Below, one piece after another: positions 33,386 to 44,262 of a stretch of DNA of 64,000 bases; the first letter of the stretch is position 1; each line of letters begins with the position of its first letter. This DNA comes from Palaemon carinicauda (Eukaryota > Arthropoda > Malacostraca > Decapoda > Palaemonidae): contig NC_090743.1 in the NCBI RefSeq assembly GCF_036898095.1, positions 17,467,351 to 17,531,350 on the forward strand, given 5' to 3'. Made by a program: the position numbers and the translations under genes. Under the pieces are notes generated by a model, which made no database searches, was not told the DNA's origin, and was given only the letters and a program-made list of their open reading frames with translations.

Positions 33386-34300
33386 AGTTTGCAGCCCATA
33401 AGGATGCAAATATTGACCCGGAGAATGTCCTCTTTATTGAATCGGACAAGAGAGACTCCACGATTAAGCAGTATGATTCGGCAGTTAAAAAGCTAGCGGA
33501 ATTTCTAAAATCTTCAGATGAAACTCGAATGACCCCGAACCTGGCCATTTCGTTCTTTCGGGCCCTTTTTGACAAGGGCCTCGCAGCTAGTACTATCACC
33601 ACGATCAAATCAGCTTTGAAAAATATCTTCTATGTAGGTTTCAATATTGACCTCGCAGATTCCTATTTTTCATCCATTCCAAAAGCCTGTGCTAGGCTTC
33701 GACCTTCTGTTCGTCCACAAAAGGTCTCGTGGTTTCTGACCGACGTCCTCAAGCTCGCGTCAGACACTGTTAACGAATCCTGCTCTTACATATCGCTTCT
33801 CAGGAAGACCTTATTTCTCACGGCCATGGCCTCAGGTGCTAGAATTTCGGAATTAGCAGCTCTCTCCCGTAATCCTGAAAACCTACATTTCCTTCCGTCA
33901 GGAGAAGTTCTACTCTCTCCAGATAGAGCTTTCTTAGCCAAGAATGAGGACCCACAAAATAGGTGGTCCCCTTGGAAAATTATTCCTCTTCCCCAAGATG
34001 CTTCTTTGTGTCCTGTTGCTACTCTTCGGGCATTTTTAGCGAGGACTGCGTCACGCTCATCTGGACCCTTATTTGTCAGAGAACAAGGGGGTACTATTTC
34101 CATCCAAGGCATCCTTTATTTTATCAAACAAGCTAACCCGGAATCTTTTCCACATGCACATGATATCCGGGCGGTAGCCACCTCCATCAATTAGTTTCAG
34201 AATATGGATTTTGATGACCTTAAGAAGTACAGTACACTGGTTGGAAATCCCCGATGGTTTTCAAACGCCACTATTTGAAGAACTTGCAGGCCCTTAAGTT
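33250..34300 (+). pseudogene. Tyrosine recombinase of element D
   Basis: In a frame offset from RT/RNase H, overlapping its end by over 100 bp. The same open frame extends upstream to 32632 but is out-of-frame RT there. N-terminal domain: DSTIKQYDSAVKKLAEFL, LAASTITTIKSAL and SIPKACARLRPS. Catalytic domain: ASGARISELAALSR (first Arg, about 33842), DRAFLAKNEDP, SLCPVATLRAFL, REQGGTISIQG and HAHDIRAVATSI (His-x-x-Arg). A TAG at 34192 stops the frame just after this. Beyond it FQNMDFDDLKKY, a 5-bp duplication (AGTAC), and KRHYLKNLQAL with the nucleophile remain readable. Confidence 0.85.
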
Positions 34301-34899
34301 CCCTACTATTGCAGCTGGGAGTATCATCTCCCCCGATTAATTTCTTGCCTTTCTTCTTTTCGTCCTCCTCTCAACCTTCTCCCTCCCCCCTGCCACTCCC
34401 ACCACGTTGCCTCTCATCTTGGTCGGTGTTTTTGCCTCATTGATGTGTTATGTCGGTGGATTAGCCCACTTTTATTTTATGTCATGTTGACTTACTCATG
34501 CTGGTAGCTCTTAATATTGGATTGTATAAAATTTTTGGTATCCTAGGGTATTGTACAGTTTACCTTGTCTTTGTACCCATTTTATTATGTTTTGCCTCAT
34601 GCCATTTTTTATTCCATTGCTACCTATGTTTTTGGTTGGTCTATTATGACGTTCTGGAGTTATGTACATTTACTTTACTTGTGCCTACATGGCATTGTTT
34701 AGTTATTAAGGAATTGTTGTTTTGTCTGGGGAAGTTTGTTACTTATTATACTTTACCTCCAGTTTCATATATATTTTTACTTTACCTTTATTTTTGATGA
34801 GGTTTGATGTTTATGTCTGTCACATTACGTGCCTTAATATAGTATCTCCAGTTTTTTTATTTAATCTGCTGCTTTGTGGGCTTGGAAGGCATTCTCTGG
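34301..34899 (+). other. 3' untranslated region of element D
   Basis: Pyrimidine-rich at first (CTTCTTTTCGTCCTCCTCTC), then AT-rich. No domain-bearing frame. The minus-strand copy in the D remnant (22300-22690) shows the same polypurine/polypyrimidine stretch. Confidence 0.6.
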
Positions 34900-34996
34900 T
34901 ACATTTTCACCGGGCGTCACAGGTCGACCCAGAAAAGGGATTTTGACGGAGGAAAAATCTATTTCTGGGGAGATACCTGTGACGCCCGGTGAAACC
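34900..34996 (+). repeat. Internal complementary region (ICR) of element D
   Basis: The first part, CACCGGGCGTCACAGGTCG and CCCAG, complements the outer left end (30628-30656). The second part, AAAAGGGATTTTGAC to CCTGTGACGCCCGGTGAA, complements the outer right end (35310-35372). The join has no spacer. Confidence 0.9.
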
Positions 34997-35044
34997 CTTC
35001 CCTGGTTATTTTCCCGACCCTTTCCTTTCCAAGCCTTCTTTTGT

Positions 35045-35372
35045 AGAAGGATGTGTAGAGGGCGCTCGAGGCAGGCGTCGCTGAGTGGATCAGGTGGGTT
35101 CTGTTGGTGCCGTTAGGGCGGCTCCCCCTTTTGATGAAGGATTGATCTAAATGGAAGACGACCTGTGAATAGTGGTTATCATACGCCCTTTCTTTATACA
35201 CGACGCCCTTTGGGTGCTCGCTCGAGGGTAGTAACCTCTGCATTCCATGCTTTAACTTTCTCTGGTATATTTGGAAGTATTTATATCAGAAAAGAGATAA
35301 GAAGGACCCTTTTCACCGGGCGTCACAGGTATCTCCCCAGAAATAGATTTTTCCTTCGTCAAAATCCCTTTT
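35045..35372 (-). repeat. Right inverted terminal repeat of element D
   Basis: Inverted copy of 30628-30921 with an outer extension of about 35 bp ending CAAAATCCCTTTT that is absent from the left end but present in the ICR. Confidence 0.9.
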
Positions 35373-35640
35373 TTCCTAGTATACAAACCTGGAGCTATTT
35401 ATACAAATTGGCCTGCCACCATGTCCCCAGAGAAGTTCTGCCATAAAGCAAAGTGGTTACTCAGCCGAGAGGTTTGAGTGAGCGGGGTAGCCAGTCTACC
35501 CCACCCCCCCCTGCTAACTAGCGGATGGGGTAGTTATCCCTCACTAAAATTATCATGGCTCGTCTTTCAGCTACGCCGAAAGTATACCCCTATAAATAGC
35601 TCCAGGTTTTTATACTAGGAAAAATACAAATTACTTACAA
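35373..35640 (-). repeat. F-type right terminal repeat (end of F1)
   Basis: Inverted match to the starts of F1 and F2: read on the minus strand it runs GCTATTTATAGGGGTATAC, TTTCGGCG, GACGAGCCAT, TTTTAGTGAGGGATAACTAC and CTAGTTAGC. It follows element D directly; the first bases continue the sequence left of D. Confidence 0.75.
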
Positions 35641-35644
35641 ATTT

Positions 35645-35900
35645 ATTTTTCCCTAAATAATACAAACCTGGAGATAAATTGGCCCCATCATTTGTCCCCT
35701 AGAAGTCCTGCCTGCAATAAAGTGATGTCTCACTGCTGTGAGAGTCTATATAGAGGCGGCTGGGTACCTCCCAGCCTACCCGCTCAAGTGGTTAGGCAGG
35801 GTTGCCACCCCACAATTAAAAGTCTAATGGCTACGTCCAGCTGCTGCGGAAAGATAAGCCACATAAATAACTCCAGATTTGTATTGGGGACAAATACAAA
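35645..35900 (-). repeat. Second, diverged F-type terminus
   Basis: Repeats the plan of 35373-35640 (TACAAACCTGGAGATAAATTGGCC, a 'gtctaatggct' step, then AATAACTCCAGATTTGTATT and TACAAATTATCTCCGAATTTG) with much divergence, in the same orientation. Confidence 0.55.
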
Positions 35901-37944
35901 TTATCTCCGAATTTGTCATTTTATTTCATTTATTTTTGTCATTGTGGGTGTATGACGTTGGTTTTTACAGGTGTAAATTTTCTCATAAGATCTACTGTAA
36001 TTATCAAATAAAGTTTCTTTATGGGGTAAACATTTATCCTAGTCTGAGCTATATGAAGCTAGTTTTATAATTTACAAAATGTGATTAAGTTCCCTTGCCA
36101 GGAGTTAATCTGGTTGGGAAGCAACGCCCAGTTGACTTTGTCTTTGGATAAGTTAAAGATACGCTAGTCTAGGGGGTTTTGCAGGGGGTCATAGCCCCAC
36201 TTTCAAGGTAAGTAGCTAAGGATACGGCTCCTATGTTAGGTCAGGTTCATTGGTGTTTGTGTTAAAGAGTTTTACTGACCCGCTCCATCCCAACCAACTA
36301 TAAAGGCTACATTGTGTAAAACACAATGTCTACTACTTAAAAATATTTGGGCCGTTTAAATTTTAGGCTGGAGTCTCTCCATTTTTTTTTTTTTTTACCA
36401 CTGCCTTCTGTTTTAAACATTTTGCAAGTACAGCCTTTTTCTTGTTTGTAGCTTAGATTTTAAATTCTTATTTTACTTGAACACAACCATTCTCATAACC
36501 AAAACTCTTGTTTAAATTGTTTACCTTCATCCTTTTCAGATGGAATGTCTTTGGAGTTAAAACAGACACAGTTTACGGGATATGTTGAAGCTACAGTTTG
36601 CAGGATATTTTGAGACTACAGTTTACAGGATATGTTGAAGCTACAGTTTACAGGATATGTTGAAGCTACAGTTTACAGGATATGTTGAAGCTACAGTTTA
36701 CGGGATATGTTGAAGCTACAGTTTGCAGGATATGTTGAGACTACAGTTTACGGGATATGTTGAGACTACAGTTTACAGGATATGTTGAAGCTACAGTTTA
36801 CAGGATATGTTGAAGCTACAGTTTACAGGATATGTTGAAGCTACAGTTTACAGGATATTTTGAGACTACAGTTTACAGGATATGTTTGGAATAGTTTACA
36901 GGATGTTTAGAGTGGCATAAAGACTGCTACCACTAAATTACCGTACTCCTTTTTGAGATCTTTAGAATTAATTTTTAGATTCACACTCCAGACATTCCGT
37001 AATGGTGTTGCCCTGGGGGGAGAGAAACTTGAATTAGTTGGTGTACTGTACTTTTACTGTAATAAAGCCTTGGCTAGTTTATATTTTAATCTTTTTCTCT
37101 AATAATACTGTACAGTTTCTCTCCTAATTGGTGGCTTCTACATGTGGAAACCTGGCGGTGGTACATATTAAAGGATTTCAGTTCCTTTAATGTAACGCAA
37201 GCATGTAGCACTAATATGGATTTGTTATTCAGTTGTGCTTTGAAATAACTAATTTCCAATTAATTTGTTTGACCCATCCTAGACTTGTAAAATAGACCAT
37301 ATATTGTTTTAAGATATAACTACTGTGGAATGTTATTTTGAAAGTATTGTCCAACCTACGTGTATACAAACCTTTTGTCCTTTAAGATAATGACTGTGAA
37401 ATGTTGTTATTTTGAAAGGATTGTCCAACCTACGCATACAAACCTTTTTCCCTTTAAGATAATGAGTCATCGGCAGAGCTGGAACAACTATTGAAGTTTA
37501 GTGAGGTAGTTGAAAACAGGTGGTAAGTATGGGCAAAGCTACTCTATCAAGACTTCACTTTTGTCTTTGGCTGCAAAGAACACCTGTTCTGTTGCATCGC
37601 ATTTAAGGCCGATCAATTTTCTCATACTTTTTAGTTGTTCCAGCAAGAATACTAACATATAGTACATCATTTTATAGCAATAGGATTTAAAAAATATGGA
37701 ATTTTAATTTATACCGTGTGCTCCCCACAGTGCACTGAGCAGCCACCGACTATTCCTGCTGAGTATTACTGATGGGATTTGAGCCTGTTTATATGGGTGG
37801 CTTTAATCTTTCTTTTTTCTATTTTCAGGATGTCTTTGTTGTTCTACTTATGGTGGCCGTTCTATGTGCAGGCATTGAAATAATGGATGGTTTGTGTCTA
37901 AGAAAGCTTTGTGGGTTGAATGTTATGAAACACACTTTGTTCTG
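35901..37944. other. Spacer with minisatellites, no gene
   Basis: Contains the 25-bp minisatellite at 36568-36908, a two-copy repeat of about 77 bp at 37310-37465 (shared GAATGTTATTTTGAAAG-type, TTGTCCAACCTACG and ATACAAACCTTTT words), and a faint F-terminus-like stretch at 37460-37560 (GGCAGAGCTGGAACAACTA, TTTAGTGAGGTAG). Open frames are short and motif-free. Confidence 0.55.
36568..36908. repeat. 25-bp minisatellite, about 13 copies
   Basis: Unit CAGGATATGT-TGAAGCTACA-GTTTA. Variants are 'gagac' for 'gaagc', 'cggg' for 'cagg', and TATTTT for TATGTT. The copies are well aligned and homogeneous. Confidence 0.95.
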
Positions 37945-39424
37945 TAACGGGAAAACAAACCACGCTATTTATTAGGGGTTATACTTTCGGCGGATCTGAA
38001 ATGAAGAGCCATTAAAATTTAGCGAGGGTTAACTACCCACACCGCTAGTTAGCGGGGGTAGGGGGAGGGTGAGCTTGCTACCACTCCCGTTCACACACCT
38101 GTGATTTAGTCACTTTACTTTTGGCTCGGATCGAGAGCGGTTGTTTCCTCTCTCCCCCCTCGCCTATTCTGGACTGCCATTAATTTTTTTTTTAACTTTT
38201 TCTTATACTTGTATATATATGAAAACATTCTTAATGTTTATGTATATATATGTGTATTGAAATGGGGTAAGTTTCCTTTTCAGTGCTTGTGCTGTGTGTG
38301 TGATACATATACGACAACGACACTTGCATAGTAGCAAGGCCAGCACAGTTCCACTTCGTGGGGAACGACCTCTCCCTCTCTGGTCCATCGGTCTTCCCGT
38401 CGGCATATAACCGTCAACTCGGCCGCCGCAGGGGAATTGTCATTGCCTGGACCCTCTTCATTCAACTATTGACTTTGCATTTTCCTTCTTTCCTATGGGA
38501 AACATGGATTCTGAGCGAAGGGAATGTGGCCTTTCAAAGATTGACTACGGTCTCCCTCTTCTCGAGGTCGTTCACCTTAACAACAACAGCGTACTATTGG
38601 GGAAGCTCCTTTCCCGTGCACGGGTTAGGTTGCTCTTCCGATTGTTTGTCTCAATTATTTTTAGTGAAAATAATTGTATTTTAATTTTTCAGCTTTCTCC
38701 GTGGGGACACTTCCTTCGGAGGGTCAGTGGTTCTCACTATTAGTGAATATTCTTAGCAGATTTAAATAATTGTAATTCTGTTTTTATTACAGTTACTCCG
38801 CTCCCCCCTTCTCCCGTGGATGTCATCTGGGGAAGGATGGGCGCAATACTTAATTTTATGCTTTCCCCTCTTCGGAGTTCCTCCTGGGGAATTTGTTAAA
38901 TAATTAATTTTTTGTCGGCGCAATACTTATTTTATGTTGTTCCCTTGGGGTTCCCCTTCGCAGTTCCTCCCTAGGGAATTTCTGTTAAATAATTATTTAA
39001 TTTGATTTTTTCCCAGTTAACTATGAAGTTTTCTTTGTTCGACTAAGAGTGCCAACGAAGTAGAGCTGTTCTGTTCATGCGTGGGGAATCTTCTGTCACG
39101 GCCGTCCCTCAGAGGACTTCGTCATGGGCGTCATCCCTTCTCTTAGAAGTACTCCCGTGACAACATGACCAGCACTTCAGATCATCTTAGAACGCTAAAG
39201 GAGGTTTGCCTCCAGGGGTTGGACAACTTCCCTTCCGAGGGAAGTTTCCTCCCCAGGTGTGAGGTTGTTTTTCCCTTCAGAGGGAAAACTTCCCACATCT
39301 TGATAAATTCATCGTCTCTAACTGCTGTTGCTGCCTTCGCCCAGACTTCTCTTCCCCCTTTCTGAGTTTCTCTTCCTTCAGGGGTGGAGCACGGTCTTGG
39401 CAAGTCTCTTCTACAAAGTGTTCA

Positions 39425-40110
39425 CCTCTCTCGTTCGCGAGAGAGGCCACTCATAGAGACTCCTCTTCGGAGGATCGCTACTGTTAAGATCAGCTTGCTG
39501 ATCCACTGGCCCTCATGGTCGTCATCACGGGTGTCTTCAAGTCTCTTCTACGAAGTATTCACCTCTCGTTTGCGAGAGAGGCCACTCATAGAGACACCTC
39601 TTCGGAGGATCAAGCATGATCGACCTGCCAGCTGACCTACCGATCTTCCAGGGCAACTTTGTGCTGCAACATAGTCCTTTGGACTTCGGTCCTGGACTCT
39701 AACACGGACCTTTTTTACGGTCCCCATTGCTGGATGCTCGCCCTTCCAAAGGGCACATCCCAGTTCCTAATCGTCCTGCCAGCTGACCTACCAATCTACC
39801 AGCGCAACCTTGTGCTGCATTGTAGTCCTTAGGACTTCGGTCCTGGACTCTAATGCAGACCTTTTTTACGGTCCCCATCGGTGGATGCTCGCCCTTCCAA
39901 AGGGCTCATCCCAGTTCCTGATCGTTCTGTCAGGTGACCTACCAATCTACCAGCGCAACCTTGCGGTACAACGAAGTCCTTTGGACTTCGGTCCTGGACT
40001 CTAACGCAGACCTGCTTACGTTCCCCATCGTGGATGCTCGCCCTTCTTTAAAGGGTACATCCCAGTTCCTGATCGTCCTGCCACTGGTCATCCTACCAGC
40101 TGACCTGCCA
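39425..40110 (+). repeat. Hairpin repeats in the F2 leader
   Basis: Two units of the F1 array (9-bp stem with TTCG loop near 39425 and 39565; CCTCTTCGGAGG at 39462 and 39597). They are followed by three units of the 150-160-bp repeat with exact GGACTTCGGTCC at 39681, 39832 and 39983. 'CCCTTCCAAAGGG' hairpins occur between them. Confidence 0.88.
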
Positions 40111-40119
40111 ACCTACTAG

Positions 40120-40572
40120 CGCAGACTCGCGCGAGCTCTCCGACAGTCTTACATGCGTGAGCGCCGACGATCTTCCCGGGTGCCGATGGTCTCCTGCGCA
40201 TGTGCCAATAGTCTTGCATGCGCGCGCCGATAGTCGTGCACGCGCGCGCCGATAGTCTTGCACGCGCGCGTGCCCACGATCCTCCGCGCACTGGCGGCGA
40301 TGGTCTCTCGCGCTTGCCCCTATGATTTTCCGCACGCGCGCCAACAGTCTTGGACGCGCGCGCCAACAGTCTTGCACGCGCCAACAGTCTTGCACGCGCG
40401 CGCCCCGATAGTCGTGCGCGCGCGCCCCGATAGTCGTGCGCGCGCGCCCCGATAGTCGTGCACGCGTGCGCGCCCACGATCCTCCGCGCACTGGCGGCGA
40501 TGGTCTCTCGCGTGCGACCCTATGATTTTCCGCACGCTCGCCGACAGCCTTGCGCGCGTGCGCCGACAGCCT
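40120..40572 (+). repeat. GC-rich minisatellite with higher-order structure (F2)
   Basis: Basic unit of about 22 bp, GATAGTC(T/G)TGCACGCGCGCGCC. Two blocks about 200 bp apart (near 40273 and 40473) share CACGATCCTCCGCGCACTGG and CGGCGATGGTCTCTCGCG. Both strands translate into Arg/Ala/His-rich low-complexity frames that are artefacts of the repeat. Confidence 0.85.
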
Positions 40573-43406
40573 TGCAATGGAATTGTCAGGGTTTAAGGGC
40601 CAAATATGAAGAACTTAAGCTCCTTATTCATGAGCATTCCCCCATAATTATTTGTCTACAGGAGAGCAAACTTGATCATAATACCCCTTGTCCTCGCGAA
40701 TATATTAGTTATAGGACACCATATGATCACCAAGTGGGGAGCCATGGCGGAAGTCTCATATACGTTCGTCGAGATGTTCCCCAAGTTTCTCTGTCTATTC
40801 GTACACCTCTGCAGGCAGTGGTTGTACAGATTGACTTAGGGCGAAAATATACAATTTGTTCTCTGTACTTGCCTCCAAATGATAACATTTTGTATGATAA
40901 CTTAGTGGAGGTGGAGGTGATTCAACAACTCCCTCAACCTTTTCTTTTACTTGGAGATTTGAATGGTAGACATCCTTTGTGGGGTGATGTTTTAGCAAAC
41001 ACGAGGGGAAATATCATATCATCAATTGTGGAAAATGAAGATGTGGGACTCCTTAATACAGGAGAGCCCGCACACTTTCATGTCCAGACAGGTACCTTGT
41101 TATGCATTGACCTATCAATCGTAAGCTCTATTTGCCTTCTCGACTTCGATTGGAGAACATTAGATGATTGGCATACTAGTGATCATGCACCAATCATTAT
41201 AAACACCAAAAATGGTCCACCTTTACAGGGATCGCCACGATGGAATATTGACAAGGCGGACTGGGATAAATTTTGTGAGCTAAGCGAAATTGAGGGGGAT
41301 GCAGGACAAGTTGAAAATATTGATGATGCCATAGACTTACTGAATGAAACTCTCCATACAGCAGGAGTCAATTCAATTCCCAAAACAACAGGGTTATTTA
41401 AACGACGACCAGTCCCGTGGTGGTCTTCAGAACTAACTGCCCTCCATAGAGCCACAAGAAGATCTCTAACACGATTGCGTAGACGCAGAACTGGTGAGAA
41501 TTTAATTATGTACAAGAAATGTAGAGCACAGTTCCGTCGTGCCATGAAAGAAGCAAGGCGCCAGTCATGGATGTCTTTTGTTTCCTCCATTAACAGTAGA
41601 ACACCACCATCTTCTGTGTGGAGGAAAGTAAAAAAGATAGCTGGCAAATTCACCCCCAACCCACCACCAGTGTTGAAGGTGAATGGCCAGTATGTAACTG
41701 AAGCAAATGATGTTAGCAATGCCCTGGCTAATCATTTTTCAAAAGTATCCAGCAAGTGTGAAGGAGCCCCTGGTCACCAGTATAGGAGCACTGAAGAAAA
41801 GAAAATTTTAAATTTTGCAATAAGAAGGGAAGAGTCGTATAATTCTCCTTTCACTGAAAAAGAATTTGATTCTGCACTTGCTCATTGCAATGATACAGCC
41901 CCTGGACCCGATGGAATTCCATATGCAATGATTAAACATGTACATTTTAATACAAAGCTATTTATTTTAAGTATTATTAATCGAATATGGCATGATCATA
42001 GTTACCCAAGTGTTTGGGAACTAGCCATTATTTTAGCCTTTTTAAAACCCGGTAAAGACAAGTTTTTAGCAGCAAACTATCGTCCTATTGCATTGACATC
42101 TTGTTTATGTAAAATCATGGAGAAGATGGTCAATGCAAGGCTGATGTGGTACCTTGAAAAGAAAGGTATTTTATCACCGATTCAATGTAGATTCCGAAAA
42201 ATGCACTCAACGACTGATGTGTTGATACGACTAGAGTCTTCTATTTGTGAAGCGTTTGCTTCCAAACAGCACCATGTTACAGTATTTTTTTACCTTGAAA
42301 AGGCATATGATACCAAATGGAGATATGGTATACTTAAAACCATTCATGAATTGGGATTGAGAGGAGAGCTGCCACTATTTATTCAGGCATTTCTTTCACG
42401 TAGAGTTTTTCAAGTGAGAGTTGGGGAAGCTCTATCAGAGAGTAAGTGCCAGGAAGAAGGAGTTCCTCAGGGTAGTGTGCTGAGTGTAACCCTTTTTGCA
42501 CTAGCAATTAATGGGATATCCTCAGCCATTCCCCAGGATGTTCTCTCAACATTATTTGTGGATGATCTCTCAATATCATTTTCTGGCACTAGAATGGCAA
42601 TGGTTGAGAGAAAAATCCAACTCCCTATTGATAAAATTATCCAGTGGGCTGACATGAATGGATTTAAGTTCTCGACAAGTAAAACTACCATTGTCCATTT
42701 TTGTCGTATCCGGGGAGTACATCCAGACCCGGATATATACATTAAAGGTCAACGGATACCATGTGCAAGAGAAGCTAAATTTTTAGGTTTGATATTTGAT
42801 TGTAGGCTTACATGGGTTTCTCACTTAAAAGCGTTAAAAGCTAAATGTGTTGAAGCTCTGAATATCTTAAAAGTATTGTCCCATACATCATGGGGGGCAG
42901 ACCGCAATACTATTCTAAAATTATACAAGGCCTTGATTTTTTCCAAAATTAGTTATGGTTGTGAGGTATATTCTTCAGACACCCCAAGCCGGTTAAAAAT
43001 ATTAGACTCGATACATCATGCAGGTATTAGATTGTCTACTGGAGCTTTTAAAACCTCGCCTATTCCAAGTCTCCTTGTTGATGCTGGAGAGTTAACTCTA
43101 GACCTTTACCGAATGTCTTCCATTCTTCGGTATTGGTTTAGATTGCAAAGACTCCCTAACTCTCTAGCCTTTCAGACTGCAAGCCTTGTAAGACACGCAT
43201 CATACTTTGAGTTGCACCCAAAATCTCCTCAACCTTATGGCTTTCGGGTGAAACGATTATTAAATAGTCTGGATATAATTAGAAATAAGGTACTTCCATT
43301 CAAGGTATCATCCACACCTCCATGGAAGTTACCAGAGATATCTTTTTGTAAATATTTTATTGGAGATAAGAAGAATGTCAGACCTAGAAGCCAGGTCTCT
43401 TTTTAA
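40573..43406 (+). pseudogene. LINE ORF2: endonuclease and reverse transcriptase
   Basis: The open frame starts upstream in the minisatellite at 40458; element sequence begins at LQWNCQGLRAKYEELKLL. Endonuclease residues are all visible: QWN, CLQESKL (Glu), LLLGDLNGRHPLWG, SDHAPII. RT follows: PGPDGIPYAMIK, LKPGKDKFLAANYRPIALTS, motif A as FFYLEKAYDT (the usual FFDLEKAYDT has lost its catalytic Asp; TAC at 42291 for GAC), EEGVPQGSVLS, FVDDLSISF (intact catalytic pair) and KFSTSKTTI. The frame ends at 43406 after a shift near 43370; RNase H continues in the next frame. It nicks target DNA and copies RNA in family members; this copy should not polymerise. Confidence 0.88.
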
Positions 43407-44262
43407 TGAACATGTTAAAGAACATAGAGGATCAACTTTTATCTATACTGATGGCTCCAAATCTGATGCTGGCATTGGATTTGGAGTACATAGTAATGGT
43501 TTTAATTGTAGAGGTGCACTTCCTCTGACCGCTTCCATATTTACTGCCGAACTGTATGGCATATTAACCGCTATTGAGAAAATAGCATTGGAGGAGGGTA
43601 ATTTTACAATTTTTAGTGATGCAAGGAGTGTCCTTCAAGCTATGGAAGTTTTTAATTCTAATAACCCTTTAGTTTTAAAGATTTTAGAATGGCTTTTCAT
43701 TATTGGACGGAGAGGTATAACAGTTCAATTTTGTTGGGTTCCAGTACATGTAGGTGTGTCCGGGAATAAGAAGGCAGATTCACTGGCTAAGGAGGCTGCA
43801 TCCGAGTTGCTGCCAAGAAGGTATCCCATTCCCTGTGATGATTTCTTACCTGACATCAAGAAATTGGTTTGCAATAAATGGCAACAGCAATGGGATAGTC
43901 AAGATGGCAATAAAATGAGGGAAGTAACAAATGACATGTCTCCTTGGAGGTATAATATGATGCCCCGAAAATGGGAGATGTCTCTTTGTCGTCTCCGTAT
44001 TGGTCACACTCGGTTGACACATGAGTTTCTGCTGAAGGGCCAAAACCAACCGTATTGTGACGACTGTTTAGTACCTCTAACAGTAAGGCATTTGTTGACC
44101 GAATGCCCCAATTATAACGACTTGCGGAATAGATATTTGTTTGAGGCTCGAGGTGAGGGTGGCAGGTTCATCCTTGCCATGATTCTTGGAAATGATGTGT
44201 CCTACCATGCAAGTGGCATTTTTAGATTTATTTCAGAAGCAGGTCTTCTGGAAAATATTTAA
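43360..44262 (+). pseudogene. LINE ORF2 continuation: RNase H domain and C-terminus
   Basis: The real reading is a continuation of the previous frame after a one-base shift near 43370; the ATG at 43360 is incidental. RNase H catalytic residues are complete: YTDGSKSDAGIGFG (Asp), TAELYGILTAIEK (Glu), FSDARSVLQ (Asp) and GVSGNKKADSLAKEA (Asp). The C-terminal part ends with a zinc-like CDDC…HLLTECPNY pattern common after RNase H in I-group LINEs, then a natural stop at 44262. This domain is uninterrupted. Confidence 0.88.

Larger units (their letters stand above)
30628..35372 (+). mobile_element. DIRS-like retrotransposon D
   Basis: A complete-ended but defective element of about 4.75 kb: left ITR, truncated gag, RT/RNase H, tyrosine recombinase overlapping it in another frame, 3' UTR, ICR and right ITR. 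The two flanks (…GTATTT and TTCCTAG…) join into a sequence that matches an F-type terminus copy at 35605-35650, so the insertion made no target duplication. Damage: gag 5' deletion plus stop, a 49-bp duplication with a compensating one-base loss in RT/RNase H, and a stop plus 5-bp insertion in the recombinase C-terminus. Confidence 0.9.
26445..35640 (+). mobile_element. F1: F-type DIRS-like element, split by element D
   Basis: The left terminus (GTAACTGGAATACAAACTA, 26445 on) recurs inverted at 35440-35640, giving ITRs. Between them lie a leader of about 2.7 kb full of hairpins (to about 29050), about 1.4 kb of decayed sequence, a terminal-type sequence at 30560-30627, element D (30628-35372), and the continuation of that terminal sequence. 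No intact protein frame remains, so assignment to DIRS rests on ITR topology and on likeness to the leader-plus-ITR plan of C and E. Confidence 0.6.

Noticed and set aside
34498..34946. Hydrophobic plus-strand frames suggesting a membrane protein
   Set aside because: They lie in the AT-rich 3' UTR of D; Phe/Leu/Tyr richness follows from base composition and the frame enters the ICR.
40088..40577. Arg/Ala-rich minus-strand frames of about 130 codons
   Set aside because: Artefacts of the 22-bp GC-rich repeat; no codon-level conservation between units.
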